NCBI RefSeq assembly: GCF_005818865.1
Contig: NZ_VBRY01000003.1
Coordinates: 186,001-250,000, forward strand
DNA from: Mariprofundus erugo
GTDB taxonomy: Bacteria > Pseudomonadota > Zetaproteobacteria > Mariprofundales > Mariprofundaceae
Direction: 5' to 3'
Length of the DNA stretch: 64,000 nucleotides
Below are positions 44,814-55,830 of this stretch, piece after piece. The notes under the pieces were generated by a model, which made no database searches, was not told the origin of the DNA, and saw only the letters and a program-made list of their open reading frames with translations. The first letter of the stretch is position 1, and the number at the start of each line of letters is the position of its first letter. A program made the position numbers and the translations under genes.

Positions 44814-45701
44814 ATGCAAAATGACAGACAGAGTATGCTGATCCTCGGGTGCGGATATGTTGGTGAACGGGTGGCTGTGGCCTGCCTGCAGCAGGGGATG
44901 CGGGTGGTTGCGACCACGCGCAGTGCAGAGCGGGTTGCGGCACTTGAGCCGCTGGGTATTGAGGCTGTGGTGGTCGAATCGCCCCTGCAGTTGCCGCGAT
45001 CGCTGCTGGCGATGGTGGACTGTCTGCTCGATTCGATTCCGCTTGTGCGTGATGGCTCGGAGATGTATGCCCCGCAGACGCAGTGGCTGCCGCAGATTGC
45101 CTCGCATCTGACCTCTGTTCGCTGGGCCGGCTATCTGTCGACCACAGGTGTTTATGGTGACGCTTGCGGTGGCTGGGTGGATGAGTCAACGGTTTGCCGG
45201 CCGGCCAGTGCGCGTGGTCGCGAGCGCTTAACGGCCGAAAAGGCGTGGTTTGATTCAGGCTTGCCGGCTGAAGTATTCAGAATTGCCGGGATCTACGGGC
45301 CGGGGCGCAACCTGCTGGGTCGATTGCGGGCGGGGGGATACAAGGCGGTGCAGTGGCAGCCACCGCATTTCTCAAGTCGCATTCATGTGGATGACATCGT
45401 GGCCGCATTGCTGGCGGCTATGCACAGCCCGCGCAGCGGGCGCATCGTCAACCTGGCCGACGATATGCCGCTGCCACACGCCGACTACGTGTGTGAGCTG
45501 GCGGCCATGGTCGGAGCTCCGGCGCCGGAGATATTAACCGCAGCCGAGGGAGAGGCGCAGCTTTCTCCCGCTCTGCTTGATTTTTTTCGCGATAATAAAC
45601 GGGTATCGAACAGGCTGTTGCACCGGGAGCTGCTGGCCACCCTGAATTATCCCGACTTTCGTGCCGCAGTGCCCGCATTGCTGGCAGGGGAGAGGAGTTA
45701 A
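44814..45701 (+). CDS. NAD(P)-dependent epimerase/dehydratase-like protein (YeeZ-like)
   Basis: A 295-residue extended short-chain dehydrogenase-like protein. A nucleotide-binding start, LILGCGYVGERVA (GxGxxG-type, residues 9-21), a STTGVYGD segment near 103 and IAGIYGPGRN near 162 match the YeeZ group. The substrate is unknown. No good ribosome binding site is visible before the ATG at 44814; an ATG at 44835 just before the nucleotide motif is an alternative. The zincin gene starts 5 nt downstream. Confidence 0.8.
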   Translation: MQNDRQSMLILGCGYVGERVAVACLQQGMRVVATTRSAERVAALEPLGIEAVVVESPLQLPRSLLAMVDCLLDSIPLVRDGSEMYAPQTQWLPQIASHLTSVRWAGYLSTTGVYGDACGGWVDESTVCRPASARGRERLTAEKAWFDSGLPAEVFRIAGIYGPGRNLLGRLRAGGYKAVQWQPPHFSSRIHVDDIVAALLAAMHSPRSGRIVNLADDMPLPHADYVCELAAMVGAPAPEILTAAEGEAQLSPALLDFFRDNKRVSNRLLHRELLATLNYPDFRAAVPALLAGERS

Positions 45702-45706
45702 ACGAA

Positions 45707-46123
45707 ATGGCATCGGCCGAAACGCCCCTGCACTATATGATGGATACAGAAACCTTCCGCATGCTGGCCGAGCAGGCATTTAATGAGCTGCCGGAGCCAT
45801 TCAGGCTGGTGATGGAGAATGTCGTGATTGTCGTCGATGATTATGCCGATGCAGAGGTGCTGGCATCGATGGGGCTGACATCACCGCTCGATCTGCTCGG
45901 TCTTTATGAGGGGCATCCGCTGGAGGAGCGTACAGACGGCGGTGCAGGCATGTTACCTGATATGATTCACCTTTATCGGGTACCGATTCTTGCATCGTGC
46001 CATGAAACAGGGGAGGAGCCGGCTGATTGTATTGCCGCTGTTGTCATGCATGAGGTGGGCCATTATTTCGGCTTCTCGGACGAGGAGATGGAAGAGATTG
46101 ATATAGCCGGAGAGGACGATTAG
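45707..46123 (+). CDS. Minimal zincin-type metallopeptidase family protein
   Basis: A 138-residue protein with the zinc-protease motif HEVGHYFGFSDEE near residue 116, where the two His and the Glu match HExxH and the trailing acidic residues fit the family often annotated as zincin-like metallopeptidase (MMP37/DUF1025 type). The substrate is unknown. It probably forms a two-gene operon with the preceding epimerase-like gene (5-nt gap; GGAG site inside that gene). Confidence 0.82.
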   Translation: MASAETPLHYMMDTETFRMLAEQAFNELPEPFRLVMENVVIVVDDYADAEVLASMGLTSPLDLLGLYEGHPLEERTDGGAGMLPDMIHLYRVPILASCHETGEEPADCIAAVVMHEVGHYFGFSDEEMEEIDIAGEDD

Positions 46124-46162
46124 CCCAGCGATCGTGTCGTCCGGTTTCCTGGGCAGTCACGC

Positions 46163-46197
46163 CATCCCTTGCCTGCGCTCATGGCCGGCAAGGGATG
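46163..46197. terminator. Hairpin between convergent genes
   Basis: CATCCCTTGCC (46163-46173) and GGCAAGGGATG (46187-46197) form a perfect 11-bp stem with a 13-nt loop. There is no T tract, so it is a terminator-like or RNA-stability structure serving the zincin gene and the giant kinase gene. Confidence 0.5.
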
Positions 46198-46239
46198 ACG
46201 CTGAATGGAGACTCGCCCCTTTCTTTGACCCCTCCTGAT

Positions 46240-49200
46240 TCAGCTGTGTTCATCAATCAGTTCACGAATGATCAGGGCCAGATGATCAAAGTTGAACGGT
46301 TTGGTGATCTGCTGGCAGTGCTGCAGGTCGACATGTGTCTCCAGTACATGGGTTTTGTCGTAGCCCGTTGAAAGCAGTACTGGCAGCAGTGCATCCTGCT
46401 GGCGAATGGCCTGCAGCAGTGCGATGCCCCCCATGCGTGGCATGACGATATCCGTGATCACCAGCCGGATAAGGTTGCGATTGGCCTGCAGGTAATCCAT
46501 GGCGTACTCACCATCGACAGCCTGAATCACCTGATAGCCCATGCTTTCAAGCACTTCGGCCGTGGTTTTGCGCACGCTTTCATCGTCGTCGACAAGCAGA
46601 ATGCACTCGCCTCTGCCACCGGATATCATCTCCGGAGGTGCATCCGGTTCCTCTTCGCTGGTGGTGACCAGTGGCAGGTAGATATCAAAGCGGGTGCCCA
46701 GGCCGGGCTGACTGTCCACTGTGATGGCGCCACCATGGGTTCTTATGGCACCGTAGACCATGGCCAGACCAAGGCCGGTGCCTTTGCCTATCTCTTTGGT
46801 GCTGAAGAATGGCTCGAAGATATTGCTGAGCAGGTGCTCGGGAATACCGGAACCGTTATCCCGTACCGTGATACGGGCAAACTGTTGCTGCTGCAGTTCC
46901 GGATGCATGTTTCTGAATGATTCATCGGCTTCAAACGGGGCCAGTACACACTCGATGCAGGGCAGCTGAGCCTTTGCGACAGCATCGACGGCGTTATTGA
47001 GCAGGTTCATGATCACCTGCTGCAACTGGGTCGGATCACCGTGGATGTACAGCTGTTCGCTGCAGATCTCTGTCTCCTGTGAGATATTCTCGGGAATGGC
47101 TGTGCGGGCCAGCTTGAATGCCTCTCTGAAAAACGGGTTCAGCTGCAGTGTTCGCATCTGTACGCTGTCCTTGCGTGCGAAGGTCAGCAGCTGCTGAACC
47201 ATGTCAGCGGCCCTGTTACCCAGCTGCTCAATGTTGGCAAGCTTGTCATCGGCAACCGGGTGACTGCGCATCTGGTTGCGGGCCAGATAGAGGTTACCCT
47301 GAATGGCAGCCAGCATATTGTTGAAGTCGTGGGCAATGCCTCCGACCAGCGTGCCGATGGCTTCCATTTTTTGTGACTGCCGTAGTTGTTCCTCCAGCTG
47401 TTTTTGCACCGAGACATCACGATCAAAGGCCGCATTGAAGGCCTCGTCGCCGAACTGCATATAGTTGGCAATGATTTCAACCGGGAACGTTTCTCCGTTT
47501 TTGCGCTGATGCTCGCGCTCGAGAAAGATTCTCTTTTTCTGCGTCAGCTCCTGCCAGTGCGCGCGCCAGATCTCATCGGTTGCACCCGGATCGATATCGG
47601 AGAGTTTGAGTCCGCCCCGGACCTGCTCTTCCGTGAGTCCGAATGTTTCACGGGCGGTTTTGTTCAGGTAATGGATGTTTGCCTGCTCATCGAGGAAGGT
47701 GATGTTGAACGGTGCATTCTCCATGACAAATTTGGCCTGGCGCAGCTCCTTTTCTGCCCGTTTGCTTTCGGTGATATCCTGAATCACGGCCAGCACCAGA
47801 GGGGCATCATCGCTTGTTTGTACCCGTGATGATGAGATATGAATGGTGCGTGCTTCGCCGGCCCGGGTAGTAATTTCGAAGTCGGTGCCGCGATTGATAT
47901 TACCTGCCAGCACATTCGACATGGTGCCCCGGGCTTTCTCGCGCTCGCGATCATCGCGATAGATGGTGTTCAGCCAGCCCGCTTGATTGATCTCCTCAAT
48001 CGTATAGCCGGTGATCTCCTGCATGCGCCTGTTCCAGGCTATAAATTCGGCAAATTTGCCATTGTGCTCCGGTTGCCAGAGGACAATGCCTTCGGAAGCA
48101 TGCTCAAACAGATGACTGCGGAAATCGAGCTCCTGACGCAGCGCCAGTTCCGCTTTTTTACGCAGGGTGATGTCCTGGAAGGTACCGATCATGCGAACGG
48201 GGGTGCCATCGTCGCTGAATATGACCTGCCCCTGGGCGTTGGCATAGCCGCGTGTTTCATCCTTGCGCACGAATGTACAATCGATATCGTATTTGGTGCC
48301 GGCCTGAAGAGCCGATGCGACGGCTTCACTCAGCCGGTTGCGGTCTTCGCTGATGATATGTTCGAGGAACAGCTCGTAGCTCGGCACGACCTCATCCATG
48401 GCATAGCCGAATATATTGAATGTTTCTTCGGTCCAGATCAGGGCGCCGGTCTGCGGAGCCCAGTCCCAGATGCCAACGAGGCCGATGGTCTGGGCCATTT
48501 TCAGTCGCTCCTCGCTTTGCATCAGTATGGTTTCGGCCTGTTTGCGCTTTGAAATATCGGTCTGTACGCCGATCAGGCGGATGGCGTTGCCCCGTTCATC
48601 CCGCTCGATGACGCGGATGACAGTGTTGACCCATTTCCACTCACCTGATTTTGTTTTGCGGCGGTACTCGTGCTGTTCGTGTCCGGTTGAACGAATGCAC
48701 CGGTCGAGAATGGCCAGTGTTTCCAGTTTGTCATCCGGATGCAGGGAGGTGGCCAGGACTTCCAGACCCGCTACGTATTCCGCAGGGTCATAGCCGAGCA
48801 TCTTCGGGATTTCCGGGCTGACCGTGGTTTTGCCCGTCGGGATATGCAGGTCAATCCAGCCCTGCTCGGCGGTTTCCATGGCGATACGCAGGCGGGCCTC
48901 ACTGGCGCGTAACCGCTCTTCGGCCTGGTGGCGGTCACTGACATCGCGGAAGCTCCAGACGCGTCCGACGATCTCTCCCTCCAGTCGCTGCTCCATCGAA
49001 TAGCGTTCAAAGACACGACCATCTTTAAATTCAAGCATATCAAAGCTGATCGCTTCAGGGTGGGCGTAAAGCTGCATGACCTTGTCGATAAAGGCTTGCG
49101 GATGGGCCAGCTGATTGAGCACGTAGTTGAGTGCCTGTTGATCATCTCCCGATGCAATCATTGCTTCGGGGATATGCCACATGTGTACAAATTTCTGATT

Positions 49201-52200
49201 GAATGCGCTCCACTTGCCGTCGCGATCCACCACCAGAATGCCATCCGCAGTGGCCTCAAGCGTGGCCTCATGCAGCGACAGCATTTGATGCAGTTGCAAC
49301 TCATTTTGTTTGCGTTCGGTGATATCGACTGCTGTTCCCTGCAGCTTCAGTGGATGGCCATGCTCATCCTGCACCAGCTCACCACGGGCTTGCATCCACC
49401 GGGTGCCGCCTGCTTTCGGGGTCATCTCCAGTTCAAGGGTATAGTTCCCCCCCTGCTCGATGGTTCGGGCAATGGTTGCGCTCAATAGCTCCCGGCTTTC
49501 GGGGGTAAACAGAGCCATGGACTCGTCAAGGTGCGGTGGTGGTTGTGATGCATCAAAGCCGTACATCCGATAGAGCTCTTCCGACCAGTAAACTTCATGA
49601 CTTGTCAGGTCGATATGCCAGCTGCCCAGGTGGCTGATGCGCTGGGCTTCTTTGAGGGCTGCCTCGCTTTCTGCCAGAGTCGCTTCGGTCCGCTTGTGAT
49701 CGCTGATGTCGACATGCGTACCGACCAGGCGCACGGGCTTGCCGTCTGCGTTACATACCTTTCTGGCTCGGGCAAGGATGTAAACGATATGACCATCTCG
49801 GTGGTGCATGCGTACTTCGACTTCGAAACTGTCGGCTCTGCCCTCCAGGTAGTCTGCCGCACAGGTGAGCACGCGCTCCCTGTCTTCATCATGGACGAGC
49901 TGTGCCCAGGTGTCGAGTCGCGGCGGGAACACATCGGGGGCATAGCCGAGCATCGAGAACCAGCGCGGTGAGTAGTAAACCTCATCGGTTTCCAGATTCC
50001 AGTCCCACAGACCGTCATTGGCACCCTCCATGGCGAGCTGAAAACGCTCCTCGCTGAGACGCAGCTTCTCCTCCGCCTCATGGCGCAAGCGTTCAAGGTC
50101 AATGCGGTTTAATGTGCTGCCAAGCTGGTTGGCGACTGAGCTCAGGTATTTGAGTTGTGGCGGGGATGGGTGAAGTTCACCTTCGTCGCCAAACGTTGCC
50201 ACGCCCAGAAGGGCTTTGCAGCGCTCCGCCTGGCGAATCGGCACGTGCACAATGGAGCGTGCATTCATTTTTGCGACCAGTTCCTTGTCGGTTCTGGGGT
50301 CGGTTTGGCAGTTGCTGACGATGACCGGTCCATCCGCAGCGATGGACTCGGCAAAAAGCCGGTTGTCGCCAATGCGAATCTGCCGGATTGGCTCCATGCT
50401 TTTGACGGCTTTGGATGGGTGGGCCGACAGCATGGTGGCATTTTTTCCATCGTCATCAATGATGAACAGGGTTGTCGTTTTATAGCCGATGATGGCTTCG
50501 ACCTCAGTGGCGACTGCATCGATGGCCTGCTGATCATCGCGGGCAAACTCCAGCGATCTGGATAACCTGAGTAACGATTCGGTATGGCTGTTGGATTCGA
50601 GCAGAGCCATTTCCGTTTGTTTGCGTTCGCTGATATCGCGCCAGATGCAGTAGAGCTGCTGTTTGCCGTCGATCTCGATACGGGCCAGCGTCACTTCAAC
50701 CGGAAAGAGCTCGCCATGCTTGCGCTTGTGTATCCATTCGAACCGGTGTACGCCGGTGGTGTGGGCGGCAGCCATCATGGCATTGGCTTTTTCGAACGAT
50801 TCGCGTCCGTCAGGTTGCATGCGGGGCGACAACCTGGACGGATGGGTCGAGGTCAGCTCCTCAATGGAGTCATAGCCAAGAATATCGGCAGCCGCCTGAT
50901 TACAGATGATGAAGAGGTTGTCTTCATTGATGATCCAGCACGGGTCCGGTGATTTTTCGAACAGATCCCTGAATCGCTGCTCGCTCTCCTGCAGGGCCGT
51001 CTCGCTCTTTATGCGCTCCGAGATGTCGGTCGATATACCGCACAGGGCCGAGATGGTGCCATCGTCGCGGTAGAGCGGCAGTTTGGTGGACAGATAGGTT
51101 TTGGTCTCTCCCGTCGAAGGCACCGTGTTGGCCTCCTCCGAGCGCACCGTTTCACCATTGATGAGTACCCTGCGGTCGTTGCGGCGAATATTCTCCGTCG
51201 TTTTTTCATCGAAAAACTTCTCATCGCCGAAGCCGACAATATCCGTGATGTCGGCGCCCCACAGCTCACGCACAAGGCGGTTGGCAAACAGGTAGCGCCC
51301 CTCTGTATCCTTGAGGTAAATATAGGCATCGACGTTGTCGAGGATGGCATTGAGCTTCTGTTCGCTATTGCGCAAGGCCTCTTCGTCGCGCTTGCGCTCG
51401 GTAATGTCCCGCTTGATGCCGACATAGCACTCGACATCTCCCTTGCTGTTGCGGATCGGGAAGGCGGACAGATCGATGATGCGCCGGGTGCCATCACAGG
51501 CCCTGGAGGCGACCTCTCCATTATATCGTCCCGTTGCAAGCAGTATGTTGGCGACTGTTTCGAATACCTCCTCGCCGAGATGAATCGCGGGGGTCTTCCC
51601 CTCCAGCTCATCATCGCTGAAGCCGAGCATTTCGCGGTGGGCATGATTCTGTTCGAGATAGGTGCCATCCGGTCGGATAATGGCGATGGCATCGTTGGAG
51701 AGTGCAAATATCTCCTGATAGAGGCGGATGCGCTCCTCATCCTGTTTGCGTTTGGAGGTATCCTCCTGCACCAGTATCAGCTCATGTACCTTGCCCTGAT
51801 CATCCCGGAGCGGATAGATGAAGGTGCGTACCCACAGTTTGCCTGATGCCCCGCTCACTTCCGGCGTCGCACTGCGGTCGTACTCCATTTCCGGTACAGA
51901 GATGGCGTGTCCTGCCAGTGCTGATTCGAGCAACGGCATGAGACCGCTGGCAGACAGCTGTTGATCCTTGAGCAGATTGTACCCGGCAAGGGCGGCGAAG
52001 GGGACGCCCCATAAGTTCTCCCAGGCTTTATTGACCATGGTGATGCTGCCATCGAGTGCAACCATCTGTGTGGCCAGCGGGGACTGCTCGATCATGCTTC
52101 TGAAGCGGTTTTCGGAGTCACTGAGCTGATGCTCAAACTGTTTTCTGGCGCTGATATCGCGGCAGAAGGCGAAGAAGGTGCCGCCCATGATGGGGGAGTA

Positions 52201-53523
52201 GTTGACGTTGATCTCGACATCGAACGCGCTGCCATCCTTATGGCGATGGCGGGTTTCGAAGATGGCGCTGCCACGTGCGATGACATCAGCGATTTTCTCG
52301 AACGCTGTCGCCTCATCCATCATCGCCTCGATATCCGGAATGCGCATCGTGAGCAGCTCTTCGCGGCTGTATCCGCTCATCTGGCAGTAGATGTCGTTGA
52401 CCTCCATCAGGCGCGCATCGGTGGTGCTTACGCGCCAGAAACCGTCGGTCGTCGTTTCGACAATCGTTCGGTATTGCGTCTCCCTGTTTTTGTGCTCGGT
52501 GATGTCCTCGTAGATGCCGAGTATGCCGATGACGTGGTTCTCCCCATCGCGTAGCGGCACCTTGGAGGTGCGCAGCCAGATGGTTTGCCCATCCGGTGTG
52601 GTTTGCGGCTCCTCATAAGCCAGCTTGGCTGCACCGGTCTCCATCACCAGACGGTCATCGGCCCGATAGAGTTCGGCCTGATCCTTCCAGCCCATGTCAA
52701 AATCGGTCTTGCCGATCAGCTCATCAGGCGAGGAGAGGCCGGCATCCCGGGCAAACAGGTGATTGCAGCCGAGGTAGCGCAGCTCATAGTCTTTCCAGAA
52801 GACGCGAACAGGTGCGCTTTCAATGATGTTGGTCAGCAGTTCATGATGCTGTAGCAGCGCCTGTTCGGATTTGCGGCGCTGAGCGATTTCATTTTGCAGC
52901 GTTTGCAGGGCTACAGACATGTCGGCACGGGTTGCCACGTCGGAGGCCAGCAACAGATCAAGCTCCTGCTCGAGTGAGCGGGTGGAAGGGGCAACGGTGA
53001 ACTCATCGTATGCGTCGCCACGGGCGATGAAGCTGGTTTGCTCGGCCCAGCAGTTTTCGCCATACAACTTCGAACAGTAACCTGCCATCTTGCCGGCCAG
53101 CATGGCGCTGCCCCAGCAGACCCCGAGCGCTTTCTGGGAGAGCCCTTCCCAGCTGTTGCGCACGCGAATGCAGCACTGCTTTGCCGTGGCATCGCGCTTG
53201 ATGATCGACCACTCGCCCCAGCCAGCCACGGCTGCGACTACGGCAACGGCCTGAAACCCCTCCTCAAATGTCGGGAACCGGGCAATCACCTGCCAGTCGT
53301 CTTCAATGCTCTTGCGCCCTTCGCTTTGCAGGGCCAGTGCAAAGCGTTCTGTGCCGACCATGGTCTGTACACCGGACATCAGGCCGGCGAGCGTGGAGTC
53401 AATCCACATCATGGCAACCGGCAGTTTGGCAAAGGTGCAGATGCCGTGAGTCATGTCCCATTCGATGTCGATGTCTGCAACCCTGATGCCATAATATGAT
53501 GTGCCGGAGTCGTGTGAGTTCAT
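46240..53523 (-). CDS. Giant cytoplasmic multi-PAS hybrid histidine kinase (2427 residues)
   Basis: A 2427-residue hybrid kinase with no membrane helix. The N-terminal ~175 residues resemble a V4R-type ligand-binding domain (tentative; ending [17 protein letters not shown]). A coiled linker leads to about 13 PAS/PAC units, beginning near residues 230, 350, 472, 600, 725, 850, 1160, 1293, 1415, 1545, 1675, 1803 and 1930, each ending in a DITERK-like PAC signature. A GAF domain (about 985-1145) sits between PAS 6 and 7. HisKA has GGIAHDFNN (His2065), HATPase has DNGSGI and GTGLGLAM, and the receiver has Asp2358 in ITDIVMP. The frame is intact. It has no partner regulator nearby. AGAGAG precedes the ATG. 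Confidence 0.92.
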   Translation of the reverse strand: MNSHDSGTSYYGIRVADIDIEWDMTHGICTFAKLPVAMMWIDSTLAGLMSGVQTMVGTERFALALQSEGRKSIEDDWQVIARFPTFEEGFQAVAVVAAVAGWGEWSIIKRDATAKQCCIRVRNSWEGLSQKALGVCWGSAMLAGKMAGYCSKLYGENCWAEQTSFIARGDAYDEFTVAPSTRSLEQELDLLLASDVATRADMSVALQTLQNEIAQRRKSEQALLQHHELLTNIIESAPVRVFWKDYELRYLGCNHLFARDAGLSSPDELIGKTDFDMGWKDQAELYRADDRLVMETGAAKLAYEEPQTTPDGQTIWLRTSKVPLRDGENHVIGILGIYEDITEHKNRETQYRTIVETTTDGFWRVSTTDARLMEVNDIYCQMSGYSREELLTMRIPDIEAMMDEATAFEKIADVIARGSAIFETRHRHKDGSAFDVEINVNYSPIMGGTFFAFCRDISARKQFEHQLSDSENRFRSMIEQSPLATQMVALDGSITMVNKAWENLWGVPFAALAGYNLLKDQQLSASGLMPLLESALAGHAISVPEMEYDRSATPEVSGASGKLWVRTFIYPLRDDQGKVHELILVQEDTSKRKQDEERIRLYQEIFALSNDAIAIIRPDGTYLEQNHAHREMLGFSDDELEGKTPAIHLGEEVFETVANILLATGRYNGEVASRACDGTRRIIDLSAFPIRNSKGDVECYVGIKRDITERKRDEEALRNSEQKLNAILDNVDAYIYLKDTEGRYLFANRLVRELWGADITDIVGFGDEKFFDEKTTENIRRNDRRVLINGETVRSEEANTVPSTGETKTYLSTKLPLYRDDGTISALCGISTDISERIKSETALQESEQRFRDLFEKSPDPCWIINEDNLFIICNQAAADILGYDSIEELTSTHPSRLSPRMQPDGRESFEKANAMMAAAHTTGVHRFEWIHKRKHGELFPVEVTLARIEIDGKQQLYCIWRDISERKQTEMALLESNSHTESLLRLSRSLEFARDDQQAIDAVATEVEAIIGYKTTTLFIIDDDGKNATMLSAHPSKAVKSMEPIRQIRIGDNRLFAESIAADGPVIVSNCQTDPRTDKELVAKMNARSIVHVPIRQAERCKALLGVATFGDEGELHPSPPQLKYLSSVANQLGSTLNRIDLERLRHEAEEKLRLSEERFQLAMEGANDGLWDWNLETDEVYYSPRWFSMLGYAPDVFPPRLDTWAQLVHDEDRERVLTCAADYLEGRADSFEVEVRMHHRDGHIVYILARARKVCNADGKPVRLVGTHVDISDHKRTEATLAESEAALKEAQRISHLGSWHIDLTSHEVYWSEELYRMYGFDASQPPPHLDESMALFTPESRELLSATIARTIEQGGNYTLELEMTPKAGGTRWMQARGELVQDEHGHPLKLQGTAVDITERKQNELQLHQMLSLHEATLEATADGILVVDRDGKWSAFNQKFVHMWHIPEAMIASGDDQQALNYVLNQLAHPQAFIDKVMQLYAHPEAISFDMLEFKDGRVFERYSMEQRLEGEIVGRVWSFRDVSDRHQAEERLRASEARLRIAMETAEQGWIDLHIPTGKTTVSPEIPKMLGYDPAEYVAGLEVLATSLHPDDKLETLAILDRCIRSTGHEQHEYRRKTKSGEWKWVNTVIRVIERDERGNAIRLIGVQTDISKRKQAETILMQSEERLKMAQTIGLVGIWDWAPQTGALIWTEETFNIFGYAMDEVVPSYELFLEHIISEDRNRLSEAVASALQAGTKYDIDCTFVRKDETRGYANAQGQVIFSDDGTPVRMIGTFQDITLRKKAELALRQELDFRSHLFEHASEGIVLWQPEHNGKFAEFIAWNRRMQEITGYTIEEINQAGWLNTIYRDDREREKARGTMSNVLAGNINRGTDFEITTRAGEARTIHISSSRVQTSDDAPLVLAVIQDITESKRAEKELRQAKFVMENAPFNITFLDEQANIHYLNKTARETFGLTEEQVRGGLKLSDIDPGATDEIWRAHWQELTQKKRIFLEREHQRKNGETFPVEIIANYMQFGDEAFNAAFDRDVSVQKQLEEQLRQSQKMEAIGTLVGGIAHDFNNMLAAIQGNLYLARNQMRSHPVADDKLANIEQLGNRAADMVQQLLTFARKDSVQMRTLQLNPFFREAFKLARTAIPENISQETEICSEQLYIHGDPTQLQQVIMNLLNNAVDAVAKAQLPCIECVLAPFEADESFRNMHPELQQQQFARITVRDNGSGIPEHLLSNIFEPFFSTKEIGKGTGLGLAMVYGAIRTHGGAITVDSQPGLGTRFDIYLPLVTTSEEEPDAPPEMISGGRGECILLVDDDESVRKTTAEVLESMGYQVIQAVDGEYAMDYLQANRNLIRLVITDIVMPRMGGIALLQAIRQQDALLPVLLSTGYDKTHVLETHVDLQHCQQITKPFNFDHLALIIRELIDEHS

Positions 53524-53940
53524 CTCAGTGGTCTCTCTTTTTGCTGGTTGGCTGCCTGATGCATGTTGCTGTCTGTGCAGTAGCGGGGAGTGGTAGCACC
53601 ATTGTACGCTGCTGCCATTTTTCCGACCAGCCCTCTTCCCCGGCGTGTTGTTGTGAAACGGATGTCACCATGGCGAACATGAACCAAGTTTTATGCCAAA
53701 ACCGTGGTGTGCCGGGCGGCGGCGGAAGTTCCTGCGGGTATCAGTCGTGCCTGATGTCGCAGCTTTGCCGGTCCGGATGATCGTTGTCGCTACCGCTGGC
53801 TGCTGTACCGGTTCAGATCATGTGTTATTGTCGGGACCTCAATCATCCGCTCATGAGGCGGGAATGATACCTCTACAGGTGCGCTATTTTGGTGTCGCTG
53901 GTAATATTTGCGGCCAGTCACACAACACAGGGAGTACGCG
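53524..53940. promoter_or_regulatory. 417-bp divergent intergenic region, giant kinase / fabI
   Basis: No supportable gene. It must hold the promoters of the giant kinase and of fabI, but no convincing -35/-10 pair was recognised. AGGGAG at 53929-53934 is the fabI ribosome binding site and selects the GTG start 6 nt later. Confidence 0.4.
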
Positions 53941-54726
53941 GTGGGAATGCTTGAAGGGAAAAAAGGCCTGATTCTTGGCGTGGCCAATAACAAATCGATT
54001 GCCTGGGGGGTCGCGCAGGCCGCCCGTCGCGAAGGTGCCCGGCTGGCGTTTAATTACCTTGGTGAACAGATGGAAAAGCGCGTTCGTCCTCTGGCCGAGA
54101 GTCTTGATGCGGAAATCATTGCGCCGATGAATGTGTCGGATGAGGCGAGTATTGATGCTTTTTTTGAACAGGTGAAAGAGCAGTGGGGCGAGTTTGACTT
54201 TCTGGTCCACTCGATTGCCTATGCCAACAAGGATGCATTGCAGAATCGTTTCTCAACGACGACGCGTGAGGATTTTCACCTGGCCCTCGATGTTTCAGCC
54301 TACTCCTTTATTGCCTGTGCCCGGCGTGCGGCGCCGCTGATGAAAGCGGGCGGCAGTATGGTGACGATGAGCTACCTCGGGGCGGAGCGTGCTGTGCCCG
54401 GCTACAATGTGATGGGGGTTGCCAAGGCTGCCCTTGAGGCTTCCACCCGTTATCTGGCCCAGGATCTCGGCCCGGATGGTATTCGTGTGAACTCCCTCTC
54501 TGCAGGCCCGATTCGGACACTGGCAGCTTCGGCGGTTGGCGATTTCCGCAAGCTGATGGAAAAGAGTGCCCGTGGCGCCATGCTCAAGCGCAATGTGACG
54601 CAGGATGAAGTGGGCAATACCTGTGTTTATCTGCTTTCCGATCTCTCATCCGGTGTAACCGGTGAGTTGCATTATGTGGATGCGGGCTTTCATATCGGTG
54701 CCGGCGACACCGGTTTGCCGGAGTAA
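53941..54726 (+). CDS. fabI: Enoyl-[acyl-carrier-protein] reductase FabI
   Basis: A 261-residue NADH-dependent short-chain dehydrogenase that completes each fatty acid elongation cycle. It begins MGMLEGKKGLILGVANNKSI, close to the E. coli start, has the catalytic YNVMGVAK (Tyr-x6-Lys) near residue 156 and SAGPIRTLAAS near 188. The start is GTG at 53941 rather than the ATG at 53947, because AGGGAG is 6 nt upstream and the family N-terminus is then complete. It is followed by aroC after 3 nt. Confidence 0.95.
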   Translation: MGMLEGKKGLILGVANNKSIAWGVAQAARREGARLAFNYLGEQMEKRVRPLAESLDAEIIAPMNVSDEASIDAFFEQVKEQWGEFDFLVHSIAYANKDALQNRFSTTTREDFHLALDVSAYSFIACARRAAPLMKAGGSMVTMSYLGAERAVPGYNVMGVAKAALEASTRYLAQDLGPDGIRVNSLSAGPIRTLAASAVGDFRKLMEKSARGAMLKRNVTQDEVGNTCVYLLSDLSSGVTGELHYVDAGFHIGAGDTGLPE

Positions 54727-54729
54727 GCG

Positions 54730-55791
54730 ATGGCAGGCTCTTCAAGCGGACAGATATTTCGTGTTACAACAGCCGGTGAGTCGCACGGTGCGGCACTGGT
54801 TGCGATTGTGGATGGTTGCCCGGCCGGGCTGAAGCTGAGCGAGGCGGATATTCAGCCTGATCTGGATCGTCGTAAACCCGGCCAGTCGAAATATACGACG
54901 CAGCGGCGCGAAGACGATCAGGTGGAGATTCTCTCCGGTGTCTTCGAAGGGGTAACGACAGGTTGCCCGATTGGTCTGCTCATTCGTAATACCGATCAGC
55001 GCAGCAAGGACTACTCCGATATCAAGGACAAGTTCCGTCCCGGTCATGCCGATTTTACCTATTTCGAAAAATATGGGTTGCGCGATTACCGTGGTGGCGG
55101 CCGTGCCTCCGCACGTGAAACCGCCATGCGTGTGGCCGCTGGCGCCATCGCACGCAAGCTGCTGGCTGAATCCGGTATATCCATCCTTGGCTGGGTGGAT
55201 CAGATCGGGCCTGTGAAGGCTGATCCGGCCTGCTTTTCTGCGGCTGAAATCACTAATAACCCGTTCTTTTGCCCGGATGCGGATGCCGCTGCGCGGATGG
55301 CCCTGTTTATGGATGCCCTGCGTAAGGATGGTGACTCCATTGGCGCTGCCGTGACGGTGGAAGCCCATGGCATGATTCCGGGGCTGGGTGAGCCAGTATT
55401 CGATCGTCTGGATGCGGATATTGCCAAGGCGCTGATGAATATCCCGGCGGTCAAGGCTGTTGAAATTGGAGATGGTTTTGCCTGTGTGGAGGCGCGTGGT
55501 TCACAGTTCGGTGATGCGATGCGCAGCAGCGGTTTTACCAGCAATCATGCCGGCGGCATCCTCGGCGGTATCTCCAACGGTGATACCGTGCGGGCGCGCA
55601 TGGCGCTTAAACCCACCTCATCGATTCTGACGTCACGTCCGACCGTCGATATCCATGGCAATGAAACGGAGATCATCACCAAGGGACGTCACGATCCTTG
55701 CGTGGGTATTCGTGCGGTGCCGATTGCAGAGGCCCAGCTGGCGCTGGTGCTGGCCGATCATCTGTTGCGGCATCGGGCAAGCCGTCTCTGA
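54730..55791 (+). CDS. aroC: Chorismate synthase
   Basis: A 353-residue FMN enzyme, last step of the shikimate pathway. Family segments include [18 protein letters not shown] near residue 17, [15 protein letters not shown] near 47, [19 protein letters not shown] near 122 and [14 protein letters not shown] near 266. It is co-transcribed with fabI (3-nt gap), with its ribosome binding site GGAG inside the fabI end. A hairpin follows the stop. Confidence 0.96.
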   Translation: MAGSSSGQIFRVTTAGESHGAALVAIVDGCPAGLKLSEADIQPDLDRRKPGQSKYTTQRREDDQVEILSGVFEGVTTGCPIGLLIRNTDQRSKDYSDIKDKFRPGHADFTYFEKYGLRDYRGGGRASARETAMRVAAGAIARKLLAESGISILGWVDQIGPVKADPACFSAAEITNNPFFCPDADAAARMALFMDALRKDGDSIGAAVTVEAHGMIPGLGEPVFDRLDADIAKALMNIPAVKAVEIGDGFACVEARGSQFGDAMRSSGFTSNHAGGILGGISNGDTVRARMALKPTSSILTSRPTVDIHGNETEIITKGRHDPCVGIRAVPIAEAQLALVLADHLLRHRASRL

Positions 55792-55801
55792 TACATCCGT
55801 G

Positions 55802-55827
55802 TGAGGCCTCTGGGCAAAGAGGCCTCA
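55802..55827. terminator. Hairpin between aroC and mlaA
   Basis: Perfect 10-bp stem TGAGGCCTCT (55802-55811) and AGAGGCCTCA (55818-55827), loop of 6 nt. It sits 10 nt after the aroC stop and 3 nt from the convergent mlaA stop. The following TCGTTATTT is only weakly T-rich, so it is a moderate terminator on the + strand. Confidence 0.65.
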
Positions 55828-55830
55828 TCG

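Noticed and set aside
47839-48552. 237-codon frame opposite the giant kinase
   Set aside because: Shadow of the PAS-encoding strand; low-complexity-like translation with no domain, and no start signals.
53496-53780. 94-codon cysteine-rich frame with a hydrophobic start (+ strand)
   Set aside because: It begins inside the start of the giant kinase on the other strand, has no ribosome binding site and shows no recognisable family. A secreted small protein is possible but not supported.
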